From NCBI GenBank assembly GCA_023375675.1, contig JALQBC010000033.1, forward strand, positions 186,001 to 250,000: 64,000 bases of DNA. The letters run 5' to 3'. The first letter of the stretch is position 1, and each line of letters starts with the position of its first letter. This document shows positions 44,061 to 54,342 of this stretch, piece after piece. The notes below the pieces were generated by a model. The model saw only the letters and a list, made by a program, of their open reading frames with translations, was not told the DNA's origin and did no database searches. A program made the position numbers and the translations under genes. The stretch comes from Cytospora piceicola. Its lineage: Eukaryota > Ascomycota > Sordariomycetes > Diaporthales > Cytosporaceae.

Positions 44061-46754
44061 ATGTCCACTGTGATGCCCTCACCCAGTCCGTCCAATCGAC
44101 CCGAACCTTTAGTCGCACCAATCGGGTGGTAAGTTGTCGCATGCGTGTTCCACTTCATGTTGTATTTGTCAGTCGGTGTCTGCGTTGCATCTTATCTCAT
44201 ATGCAAGTCAGCTGACCCCTGCCTTGCATCTCAACAGCCAGAGTTGTCGAGATCAGCATCTCAAGTGTGAGTTCAGAGAAAACATGGCACGTGGACAGCC
44301 AATTTCACGTGCCATTGGTCCCAGCACTTCGCGGAAAGTCCCGTCTCTATCCCCTTGAGCAACCTGCCGCGAATCAACTGGTGATTGGGCCTTGGGCGTA
44401 TAACCTTTCTGCCGGTATCGAAGATGACTGACGACATCAATAATTTGACCTCCAGGCGATCGAGTCACTCCTGTCTGCGGCCGATGTGCTGCCAACAACA
44501 GAGAATGCACCAGAGGATACAAGTTCCGGGTCAAGAATGGTGCGACTCCCATCACCCCTTCCCCTTATCTGCGAGCAGTCCTGTTCCTGGCGCTTGAGAA
44601 CCCCAGACCTGTCTCGGGACTTGACTGATATTCTCGTTCTTCTGCTCCCAGGGCCCTTTTCCAAACGCCAACGATGGATCCGAACGCCGAAGAGACGTGA
44701 GTCTGCCTGGAAATCGCAATGCTCCGAAAGCCCGCCGAGACTGACGTCCGTCTGCAGTGAAGTTTGTCAATGAGACCGGTGCCGCCTCGGGAACTGCCGA
44801 TGAGGTTCCGGGGTTGGGTGCCTTCCAGGATGACTGGCCAGACTCTGAGTCCGAGGGCTCAGGAACCGTCCACACGGGGACAACTGGTATGACGGGCACA
44901 TTCATGGATGCCAGTGGTCTAGCAGTCCACCCAGCCTCCGCCCCACCTGCTATTGCTGTCGGTCCGGTCCGACCACCATCCCCAACAGATCGATTTCTCA
45001 TGCGCGACGATGACCATGTGGTATCACCTATGAGTGGCCTGCCAGGATTTCAGCACTTGACACTGGCGCCGGCTGATCCCAACCCGGCCCCAATGTCAAT
45101 GGTCGTCCCGTTTGAGACTGATACCGAGGATCCCGAAGTCAGGGCGATGCGAGCCAAGATCTATCGGGAGAAGGATGTGTGGCCTCTAGAGAGCCGTGAA
45201 GAGGCCATACTGTTCCGGCACTATGTTCAGAAGCTGTCCATATGCGTGAGTTACCCCATCGCCTCAACTCGACTCTCCAGATAAGACGCTTACCAGATGC
45301 GTTGATTCTTGGCCACAGCTCGATGTCTGCGACCCGGACCAGTCCTTCGAGACCGTTGTGCCCCCACGAGCAGGCACCTGTAAGATCCTCCTGAATGCCA
45401 TCTTCGCCCTCGCTGCCAAGCACCTCTCCAACACTGCCTCGTACGACCCATATGCTTCAGATCGGTATCACCAAGAATGCCTCAACACTCTCATTCCGAT
45501 ACTCAATCACGAACACCATACCATGTCGGATGAGAATCTGTTCGCGGCTACCATCATTCTCCGCATGTGGGAGGAGATGGAGGTCAAGCATTCTGGCCAC
45601 GACGCCCATGGCTATCTCCTGGGCATTCAGGCCTTTGTCCACCACGGTGTTGGCGGTGATGGGCCTCCAGGCACTCGCTACCTCATGCCGGGCTCGCTCA
45701 GCGGAGCAGCGTTCTGGGTAGGACTGAGGCAGGAGATATACTCAGCCATGATGAACCAGCAGCCCTTGCGCATCAACCTCGTACACTCGTTGGTGGACCG
45801 GATGCTCGTCCCGACCGACGACTTCAGCTGGGCGAACAGAGCATGTGTGCATTGTGCGGATGTACTGAATTTCTGCTTTGGCGACGGTAGCGCAGTTTCG
45901 AGGGCGGGTGGGCTGCAGTGGTGGACTGAGTTGGAAGAGTACAACAGGGGATGGACGGCGAGTCTGCCGTCGAGCTTCACACCGATATTCTATCGTGAGC
46001 CGGACAGGAAAAAGGGAGACGTCTTTCCAGAAGTTTGGTACCAGAGTGCTTGCCATGGTGAGTCGATCCTTGTCCGAGGCCGGGTTGTCGTCATCCTCCG
46101 ATGCCAAGATCACAGGTTGCTGAATTGCGGCGTCATGACCCTGCTAACTCTATGATACAGCACTCGGTGTACAGCATCACTTGCTAGCAGAGTTGTTCCT
46201 CGTCAGCTTCGATCCCAAAACCCCCCGAATCGGCGGGCAGAGGAAGGAGGCGGCGAAGAAGACCCATGTGAGTAGCATGATGACACGATGCCGACATTTG
46301 ATCCCCCAGCCTAACCAAGGGGAGCTCTCCAGTTGACACACCAATCTGTGCCGCAGGAACGCATCCAAGACCTCGTCAGGAGGGTTTGTGGCATTGGTCT
46401 GTGCAACCAGTGGACGCCACCAAGCATGTTTACAGCCTGTATGGCGATCGCAGCATGTCAGTTTTGATCGTGTCCCTTGTCCCCTACGTCAGATATTAGT
46501 TCCCGCCTAAACATACGCGGAGAGTTGTGCGCGCAGCTCCATCCGTTGCTCCAAATCGGGTGTCTATTGTAGGGTGCAAGAAAGCCAAGAGACAGTGACT
46601 GACTTACAACCCTGCAGTTGGAGACCAGTTCCAAGACCGACAGGACCAAGAGGCCTGTATGGACATCCTCAAAAGGACAGAGAAAGACCACGCACGGCCT
46701 ACCGAGGCAGTCCAGCAGCAGATGATGAAGTCATGGGACTGGACGCCCAGCTAA
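44061..46754 (+). CDS. Zn2Cys6 transcription factor with fungal-specific regulatory domain
   Basis: Nine exons (44061-44128, 44238-44266, 44456-44539, 44652-44696, 44758-45245, 45319-46057, 46161-46267, 46357-46456, 46618-46754) give 598 residues and all phases close. The binuclear cluster is assembled over exons 1-3: GCQSCRDQHLKC, then DRVTPVCGRCAANNRECTRG, i.e. C-x2-C-x6-C-x6-C-x2-C-x6-C, at residues 23-50. Exon 2 is only 29 nt and codes the middle of the cluster. It is followed by FSKRQRWIRTPKRLKFVNET, a region common to ARCA-like regulators, and a large helical domain of the fungal_trans_2 type (LLNAIFALAAKHLS, ATIILRMWEEMEVK, CMDILKRTEKDHARPTEA near the C-terminus). It should bind CGG-containing DNA in the nucleus. 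Being divergent from the sugar transporter makes that transporter a natural target; this is inference. Confidence 0.9.
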
Positions 46755-47897
46755 TGTGAAGGGAATCAATGTTTGGTGAAGTATGATTGCCGAGAATGTG
46801 TTTTCATCCCAGGCGCAAGAGCCCCAGCAGCTCTGACATGGCCGGCATGGCAAAGTGACGGAACCTTCCTGCCAAGCCGAAAGAGGGCAATATTATCCGG
46901 TCCGGTGTGATGTGATAAATCGGCCACAATAACAACAAATTGTGCGTCGGTTCGTCTCGGATGGCGGCAAGGCCCTGGTATATTACCCCAAAAGTCCTGA
47001 GAGATCATCCCCCGCATGCATGATGAAGCAAAAGAGAAGAAGAGGAAAAGAGGAAAATGCGGAGGGTCGATGAACAGGCGGGAAACAGAAACTGCTCTGA
47101 CAACAAAATGTGGAATCCTCGGGAATTTTAACCATCTCTCGAGGTTGGGTCCCAATTTGGGATATTAAACTAGGAGGTAATTGGCTGGTTTGAGTGCCAC
47201 TAGCAAGGATTCTGGCGAGCGCTGGCGTCCCTGTATCTCAAAGAGGTCAAAACCGGCGAACGCATCGCTTCAGTCGTCTCCACCATAGCTACGGCCCACA
47301 ACACCAAAGATCTCAGTTTATGGAGACACAAGATGGGAAATGGAAAGAGCCGTCGACAATGACATCTAAATACACTAGGCTAACAATGAAGACGGACAAG
47401 ATATACACTGTGACACCATGCTCGATAGTCCCGCCGGTGCTGACTCTTGGCAGAGAGCAACGGGAAACAAGCCACGGCACTGTACTTCCGTATATACGAC
47501 AAGTTGTCGGTCAGATATGTACCTGTACCACCTGCATACCAATTTGTGAGTCTGATATCAAATCCGTTCTTTGAGTTGGCAACTCCTGATTTTCCATCCT
47601 GGCTTGATCTCCAAAAGGCAAGTCTCTCCGCTTGCCAATGCTTTGGATATGAGAGGGCGAGATTGCCCGGTCTTTGCCTCTTCTCTAACTGCAGTCTTTT
47701 TGGTATTTAAGTGCCTGCTCACTCAAGATATTAGCGATTGTTGAATTCATTGTATTCCTCATTTTTCCCCCAGTAACTAGTTCTCCTTATTGAAACTCAA
47801 AGCTATTTGGAGCTGTAACTTGTTGCCTTCGCCCATCTCTCACAACTTCCTTTACAATTCAAGACGTTTTTACCTTGTTCCCTGGATAAAAAGCAAA
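46755..47897. other. Intergenic region and promoter of the MIOX gene
   Basis: No gene is supported. Positions 47700-47897 probably hold the promoter and leader of the myo-inositol oxygenase gene. An in-frame ATG at 47790 could extend that protein by 36 residues. Confidence 0.5.
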
Positions 47898-48941
47898 ATG
47901 GCCCCCTCAGCCATTGATACGTACGAGGTCAAGGACGGCGCCGCCCTAGAGGCCACCTCGGACGCCATCGATGCTGTGAACATCCTTAAAGACCAAGCCA
48001 AGAAGGACATGGCCGCGCACCTCGCAAACAACGACACATACGACTCAACCTCCAGGTTCGACAGCGAGAAGGACAAGACACAATTCCGGCAATACGAGGA
48101 CGCCTGCGACCGGGTCAAGAACTTCTACCGCGAGCAACACGAGAAGCAGACCGTGGCGTACAACCTCCGGGCGCGGGCCAAGTTCACCTCAGCGGCCCGC
48201 AAGAGGCCGGAGATGACGATATGGCAGGCGCTGGAGAAGCTCGACACCCTCGTCGACGAGAGCGACCCGGACACCGAGCTGGGGCAGATCAACCACCTCC
48301 TGCAGAGCGCGGAGGCAATGCGGCGGGACGGCAAGCCGCGGTGGATGCAGGTGACGGGGCTGATCCACGACCTGGGCAAGCTGATGCTGTTCTGGGATGG
48401 CTTCACGCACGGCCAGTGGGACTGTGTCGGGGACACGTTCCCCGTGGGGTGCGCCTTTGACGAGCGGTGCATCTACCCCGAGACGTTCCGGGGCAACCCG
48501 GACCACGACCACCCCGTGTACGGGACCAAGTACGGCATCTACGAGCCCGGGTGCGGATTGGACAACGTCATGCTGAGCTGGGGCCACGACGAGTACCTGT
48601 ACCACGTCGTCAAGGACCAGAGCCTGTTGCCGCCCGAGGCCCTGGCTATGATCCGGTATCATAGCTTTTACCCGTGGCACAAGGAGGGTGCGTACCGGGA
48701 TCTGATGACTGAGAAGGATCATGACATGTTGAAGGCTGTGAAGGCTTTCAACCCTTATGATCTGTACTCGAAGAGTGATGGGATTCCCAGTGTGGAGGAG
48801 TTGAAGGTTGGTCTCTCTTCCTATCCCGTTCCTCTCTTATTTCCTGGGTGAATACTCGGCTAATCAAAACTGTGTTTATTATAGCCATATTACTTGGAAC
48901 TCATCGATGAGTACTTCCCACAGAAAGTCGTCAAGTGGTAG
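47898..48941 (+). CDS. MIOX: myo-Inositol oxygenase
   Basis: Two exons (47898-48806 and 48885-48941) give 321 residues. The enzyme uses O2 and a di-iron centre to open myo-inositol to D-glucuronate, the first step of inositol catabolism in the cytosol. All six expected iron ligands are visible: H133 (QINHLLQ), H157 and D158 (IHDLGK), H230 (SWGHDEY), H255 (RYHSFY) and D288 (NPYDLY). Other family features include KPRWMQVTGLIHDLGK and the terminal ELIDEYFPQKVVKW carried by exon 2. The start at 47898 (AAGCAAAATGGCC) has a strong context; an in-frame ATG at 47790 would add a non-conserved hydrophobic leader. The gene is close to the Zn2Cys6 regulator and sugar transporter, so regulated use of inositol or a related polyol is a reasonable reading. 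Confidence 0.95.
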
Positions 48942-49695
48942 ACGTCCAGTTCAGAGCTCCCTCTACTGTACATGAAGCCTGTCAACGATATTAGAGTACC
49001 TTGAGAGCGGTCATTTTCTTTGTTCGGATATCCCTCATTTCATGTCAAGCAAATGGTTGTATAAACTTCAGTATATACATTGTCGCCCTCTTTATAAATG
49101 TTTGTTTGGTTTCGAGGCCAAACTCGAACTCGCAGGCAAAAGCGTCTAACCTTCCATCCATGGCTCGTACTACCAAGTAACTTACGGGAATCATTTACTT
49201 CATAACCCAGTAAGAGAGTATAGTTGAGTCAAGCCTAGCAGTTGCAATTATGGGACCCTTCCGCCTCATGGTTTGAATGAATACACATGTGCCAAGTGTC
49301 ACTGATGTTTTATGTTCGCCTTACGCGCACCACGAAAATCGGATATTACTGACATACAGACACGGAGAGGTGTCAGTTGGTAAAGTACCAGGTCACTGAG
49401 ATGTATGTAGGTACTATGCAAACAAGAGCTATTAACGAGTGAAAACTATGCCTACTTAAGGTGACACCCTTGGCTGGTTGCAAAATACCAGGTGGCCCGA
49501 GCGGTTCACTACCTAAGTAGACCCTGGATACTTACCTATCAATTCGCCTCGACAGCCCTCGTCTCAGCCCCTGGGTTGTAACCACTTCGAACTCAACCCC
49601 TTGTTCACAGACCAGACACCCGTAAAAAAAAACACAGCACAATCGCATCTTCGATTTTCAGTCTACTACAAAGCAGTCTCTTAATCCCAGACACG
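48942..49695. other. Intergenic region
   Basis: 3' flank of MIOX and promoter of the secreted protein gene. No coding region seen; CTACCTAAGTAG at 49510 is another imperfect member of the CCTAGGTA-like motifs. Confidence 0.5.
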
Positions 49696-50362
49696 ATGAA
49701 GCTCACGAACTCCCTCCTCAACCTGTCCGTCCTCTTAGTTGGCCTAGTCTTCGCCTCTGCCCCAGATACGAAGATGTTGACTCCCCAGAGCCTTGCCACT
49801 AAGCCCACCACTCTACTCAACAAACGATACCCCGATTCCCACTACACTCGAACGCCCAACATGCCGCAGACTTTCTGTGGTGACACCAATAATCTAATGG
49901 TGGTCACAAACAGCATCGATCACAACGTCACCATTCAGAATTGCGTGGCTCTTAGCGACATGTATACCATCAATAGCACTGCTGATGGTAACGGCTACTG
50001 GAACTTCGCCTTTGAGACTTCCGATCGCAACGACACCGGCAGCCTGCCGCAATTTACGGTGGACTTTGATGGCGACTGTAGGTTGAAGATGGGTCTCGTG
50101 GACTACTCTAGGGTGCCCTTGAAAGTCAAGTAAGGTTGCTGTTCAATCTCCCTTTCCCCGACTTTGGCTTTTATAGAAATCACTGCTGCCTCTATTGCTG
50201 ATGATAAGATTAATGGACAGCATTGGAAACCTTGATGTCTACAATTTCATCAGCACGGCCATAGGCGGAGGCAACTTCTCCAAAGTTACAGGTCAGGTGG
50301 GTTGTGACGACGTGCAGATTATTTGGGCGGTTGAGTGGATACCAGGGGCCATCGGCCATTAG
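49696..50362 (+). CDS. Small secreted Ecp2/Hce2-like protein
   Basis: Two exons (49696-50129, 50221-50362) give 191 residues. Signal peptide 1-22 is followed by a short pro-region ending at a dibasic NKR (42-44), so Kex2 maturation is likely. The mature part has four cysteines (C61, C83, C128, C173), the number expected for two disulphides in the Hce2 domain of Cladosporium Ecp2 effectors, and matching blocks: TFCG, IQNC, GDCRL, VNIGNLDVYNFISTAI and a GxC near the end. Four N-glycosylation sequons (NVT, NST, NDT, NFS) are present. Secreted proteins of this group act in the apoplast or antagonise other microbes. The match is by pattern of short blocks, so family assignment is moderate. The second exon has clear coding content and the phase closes. 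Confidence 0.75.
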
Positions 50363-50785
50363 ATGAGCGCCGAGTACTCAATCGAATGGAAATATTGATA
50401 ACCTGGGCAGTGCCGCACCAAAGCCCCGTCGGTATATTTGTTTACCACTTGACCAGTAAGATCATCGGACTCGAGGACCTACCGTGTCGGAGTGAGTGTG
50501 ACGATCTCCGCACCAGGCCTTCTTCGGTTGCCAGTGATCAATTGATGACTTCGAAAGATCTTTGGAGCATCACTTGTCCTATGAAAAATCATGCGTGGTT
50601 CCGAGTTGGGTTGATGGTATGCCGACTGTGGATGTGGAATTGTGTTACACTTGCTGAGCGTTCCTGGCATCCATCCCCCATGAAGGACTAGCATCGAAGA
50701 ACACAAGTAACACGGACGAGGTCTTGACAAATCAAGTCTCTAGAGAATAAAGGTTCACCTCTCAGTGCTAATGTACCTCGGAGTC
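50363..50785. other. Intergenic region
   Basis: Short gap between converging genes; no gene supported. Confidence 0.5.
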
Positions 50786-52009
50786 TCACGCCGCATCCTT
50801 CCACAGCTTCCTGGCCAAGTCTCTCACGAGAACCAACTTTTCCCACTGCTTCGTCACCGTCATGCCCGCACCACCGCCCTGGCTCTGACTTGCGAATCCA
50901 CACTGCGGGCTGACTGCCAAGTGCTCTTCCATGACCTCTTCCACCGTCCGCCCCTGAGCCTTGGAGATGATCGTCGCAGCTTCTTTGACCCTCCTTACAA
51001 GGTCATCAATGCTCTCCATCTCGGCTCTCTTGGTAGACACAAGCCCGAGCACTACGACCTTCCCTTGAGGCAAGAATCTCAACGGCTCGAAGTCTCCCGA
51101 CCTCTCATCATCGTACTCCAGGAAGAATGTATCGTAATCCAGACCATTGAACATTCTCTCCGCGATCATCTCATACGAGCCGCTTCCTAACCCCCGCTTG
51201 GCGATCTCGTTCCACAGATTTCCGCGGCAGAGATGGATCCCCACGTGAAAGTCCTTGGGTCGATCCGCGATGCAATCGTTGTGGACCTTGATGTACTGCT
51301 CGACTAACACTTCTGGCTCGAACCCGTCAATCCTGCAGCCCTCGCGGAACTCATCCATCACAAAGAAAGTCATGTTCGGGTCATCGACCTGCACGTTCCT
51401 GCACCCGGCATCATACAGGTTCTTCAACTCAGCCCGGTACGCCGCAGCGAGGTCGACAAAGTACTCCTCATCCGATTTGTACCCGGAATCACGCGTGTAG
51501 GCAGTTCCTTTCTTCAACTGCATATGCTGGTACGTCGGACTTGGCATCGTGATCTTGCACTTGGGCCAATAGCTCGCATCCGGGACGAGGCCTTTCAGCA
51601 GCTCCCAGCTGTCACCATACGCGGGCTTCTCCCAGCGAATCTTCCCCGTCGCGACGAGCCCAGGCCTGGTTTTGATCCCCGCCTTCTGCAGAGCACCGGT
51701 CGTGCAGAAGTTCGTGCGGAACGCGCCTGGGATTGGCAGGTCCGGGATGGTGGTAAAGCCCTCTAGGGTCTCGAAGAAGCCACCGTAGAAGATTGATCTC
51801 TCCAGCTCGCCGGTGGTGATCGGATAGACAGATTTCTCCAGCTGGAGCTTCACTGCTTCAGCAATAGCATCGTGCGTGGCCTTCACTACCTCCGGCTTGG
51901 TTGTGATGCCATCGTATGACGCCGTGATGTTGTGCTTGGAGCGGATCTCCAGGAGGGAGGATGGGCGGAGTAGTGAGCCGACCTGGTCAGCGCGGAAAGG
52001 GGACGACAT
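50786..52009 (-). CDS. MetE-like (cobalamin-independent methionine synthase C-terminal domain) protein
   Basis: Single-exon 407-residue protein built as one UROD/MetE-like TIM barrel. Full MetE is about 760 residues with two barrels; here only the zinc-bearing C-terminal type is present, as in fungal MetE-like proteins of unclear substrate. Zinc-ligand candidates are H259 and C261 (GIHLCRGN), E298 (FFLEYD) and C370 (SPQCGFAS). The N-terminus FRADQVGSLLRPSSLL is typical. It may demethylate or methyl-transfer with an unknown thiol substrate; methionine synthesis itself cannot be assumed. It is cytosolic, with no signal peptide. The neighbour on the other side of a short gap is the secreted Ecp2-like gene, with no clear functional link. 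Confidence 0.88.
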   Translation of the reverse strand: MSSPFRADQVGSLLRPSSLLEIRSKHNITASYDGITTKPEVVKATHDAIAEAVKLQLEKSVYPITTGELERSIFYGGFFETLEGFTTIPDLPIPGAFRTNFCTTGALQKAGIKTRPGLVATGKIRWEKPAYGDSWELLKGLVPDASYWPKCKITMPSPTYQHMQLKKGTAYTRDSGYKSDEEYFVDLAAAYRAELKNLYDAGCRNVQVDDPNMTFFVMDEFREGCRIDGFEPEVLVEQYIKVHNDCIADRPKDFHVGIHLCRGNLWNEIAKRGLGSGSYEMIAERMFNGLDYDTFFLEYDDERSGDFEPLRFLPQGKVVVLGLVSTKRAEMESIDDLVRRVKEAATIISKAQGRTVEEVMEEHLAVSPQCGFASQSQGGGAGMTVTKQWEKLVLVRDLARKLWKDAA

Positions 52010-52992
52010 GTTCTGTCTCTGCTGTTAGGTTTTGGTGTCGTGTATTCTTGGCGTTCCTGAACCTTCTGGTGAGGGCTTTCTTGGAAAGACCACGTTGTTA
52101 CGTATATAAGTCGCCGAGAGTCAGGGTGATTGAGGTTGATAGAAGCCGAAAAGTGCGACTATCGGAGCATCCGATGATCCGCGGGTTCTTGCGTCCCCGA
52201 AATTGACCCCAACGACACGGCATATGTTTGTCTGGGATTTATTTTCGAGACCCAAATTCCATGTTTACGGCTAGGCGCGAGTATTGGTATAAGGAGGATT
52301 TTTTTCCTTCCCCGGTGGAAGTGGACGCCCTTATCACGGACCAGGAAGGGGAAAACAATTACAGATACATAACAAGATCTACTTTATTTTGGACCTCATG
52401 TTACGTATTTTCATAATTCAACCCTACCCTGAGGCGGGATTGACCAAGACATGTGCATCAAATTAATTACCTCCACGATTGTATTTGTTGTGCACACTGT
52501 TGTCTTGTATATTCGACTGTGACTCGTGTATATAATTGAAGTCGTGGAAGATTTAACGGAGTGACGAAATTCAATGTTTCATGCGGGCCATCGCCCAATC
52601 TGGGCATGTTCTACATACTTAAGTTTCCACCATGAAGTCCATCTTGTCCTTGTAGCCTCACCAACACATGTAGATTCGAGTTTTCTTCATTTCCCTGGAG
52701 ACTGTGTATCCCCCTTACGGTTCACGCCTTTTGGCAGGCGCGCCCATATCCTGACACTTGGGGCAGTTTCGTTGATGGCGGAGAAAGTTGTCTTGCCGAA
52801 ACTTGCGTAAAGCACCACAAGCTAGGACTACCGGACGGCCATGGACACAGCCTTTATGCCTATTAAGATTCCTTTTCGATGAGAAGGTCCGTGTAGTACA
52901 TCCAGCCTCGGTGCACTTGTATATTCTGTGAGCTCTGTATCACCTGTTAGCGATGAAGGCCCAGAAAGTCAATTCTCAAGGCAGACTTCGCC
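52010..52992. other. Intergenic region
   Basis: Promoter of the MetE-like gene at its left end and otherwise no supported gene. Confidence 0.5.
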
Positions 52993-53625
52993 TTACTTCA
53001 CCGCTCCAACTCTATCAACCATATCCATAGTAGCTCCGGGCGACGTGGGTGATATAGTGCATGTAGCCTCGTCAACGGAGCTACAAAGGTTTTCGTGTGC
53101 AGGAATGGCGGGTCTCGGAGACATTGCGTTGAAGGAGTGATTGGGCGGCATGACGGTTCTGTCGAGGTCGCCACGATAGAATTCTGTGAGCTGATCCTGT
53201 AAATCGTTCATTGCAGTGTTCAAAACCCGTGGATTCTCAAGACGGGGACCTTCAATTCCTTTCATGCCGAATGAGTTGTTTTGTTGAGTAACGAGAGGTC
53301 CTGCACTAGGAAAAACCAATCTTGGCGAGGGAAATCTCTGATCAAAGAATAAGGGAGATGTGTTTGCCGACGTCTGACAACTAGAATTGTTCAACGTCCC
53401 GGGCATCGCAGCAGTATAGATAAAAGCCGTTGGGTTCCCGAAGTCCAAGGCTCTCCCGCACTGTGAGCATGGAAGTATTTGACAATCATCGTCGAGCAGA
53501 GGAAGTATTGGGATAGTGTTAAAGACACTTGAGCATGTTTCGGCAAAGAATACGTCGTCTGTGTCGTGGGCCGTCTCGTAATCCAAGAGCCCGTTGGAAG
53601 GTGCCGAATGGCTGGTCTGCATCAC
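52993..53625 (-). CDS. Hypothetical protein with a short CxxC motif
   Basis: Open frame of 210 codons starting MMQTSHSAPSNGLLDYETA. It is polar and probably largely disordered, with a central LPCSQCGRALDFGN containing a CxxC that may bind metal, and Pro/Ser-rich stretches. No family recognised; it may be a small DNA-related protein because it lies divergently from a Zn2Cys6 factor and shares with it an upstream region full of GGACCGCC motifs. A further upstream exon cannot be excluded. Confidence 0.45.
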   Translation of the reverse strand: MMQTSHSAPSNGLLDYETAHDTDDVFFAETCSSVFNTIPILPLLDDDCQILPCSQCGRALDFGNPTAFIYTAAMPGTLNNSSCQTSANTSPLFFDQRFPSPRLVFPSAGPLVTQQNNSFGMKGIEGPRLENPRVLNTAMNDLQDQLTEFYRGDLDRTVMPPNHSFNAMSPRPAIPAHENLCSSVDEATCTISPTSPGATMDMVDRVGAVK

Positions 53626-53785
53626 GACAGATCTTTGAAGCTCTCAGTTGTGGTGGGTTTTGCTTGCTCCAAGTGGATCGTATGGCATGCCATGATCAAA
53701 GAGAGACAAACGGAGTGACTTTTATATACTTCATAACAAATACCCGGGTGGACAAATCAGCCTGCGCTCCAACGAGGACTCGGAA

Positions 53786-54073
53786 GGCGGTCCTTTTGAG
53801 GAGGCTTGATGGCGGTCCTCTGCACCATCATGTGCTGTGAGCGGGCCCAGATGGGACCGCCATGAAGACGAGGGATGACAACGCAGGATTAATTTCAATC
53901 GAGCCGTTACTGGGCCAAAGGTATCGTGTTTCTTCAATCAATCCAATCACAGGGAGTCTGGATCGCTTCGTGCCACCTTGGTTGAAAACAACACCCAACC
54001 TATTTAGTCGCCTCAAGCTGCAGGACCGCCTTTGGGCCGCCAGATGGGGACCGCCTTCGGCAAAGGACGGTCC
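53786..54073. promoter_or_regulatory. Cluster of GGACCGCC/GGCGGTCC motifs between divergent genes
   Basis: Exact 8-mers at 53786, 53811 (both GGCGGTCC), 53854, 54023 and 54048 (all GGACCGCC), plus a variant GGACGGTCC at 54065. Left copies are mostly inverted relative to right copies, and the flanks (GCCCAGATGGGACCGCC and GCCAGATGGGGACCGCC) are also similar. Each copy contains a CGG half-site, the kind read by Zn2Cys6 regulators. The cluster lies between the starts of the small unknown gene and the Zn2Cys6 factor. Binding is inferred. Confidence 0.55.
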
Positions 54074-54342
54074 TCATGCGTGTCTACATATCAAATCCCA
54101 TGCGGCGCTCAAGTCACACACGAATGGAGTAACGTACTGACAAAATCCTGAACTGATCTACTTTCTTGAAGGGACAAAGTGGCTCATACTTCTCCAGAAC
54201 ATTGTCACCACGAAGACCTTGGAGATAGACATCCTCGGCTCTCACCAGCTCAAAGACCCTTCATCCGTTCTTCTTTGGACTTCCGCTTCCTATTTGACAG
54301 TTAGAACGTCTCCGCATGTGTTTAGAGTACGGAGGTGTTACA

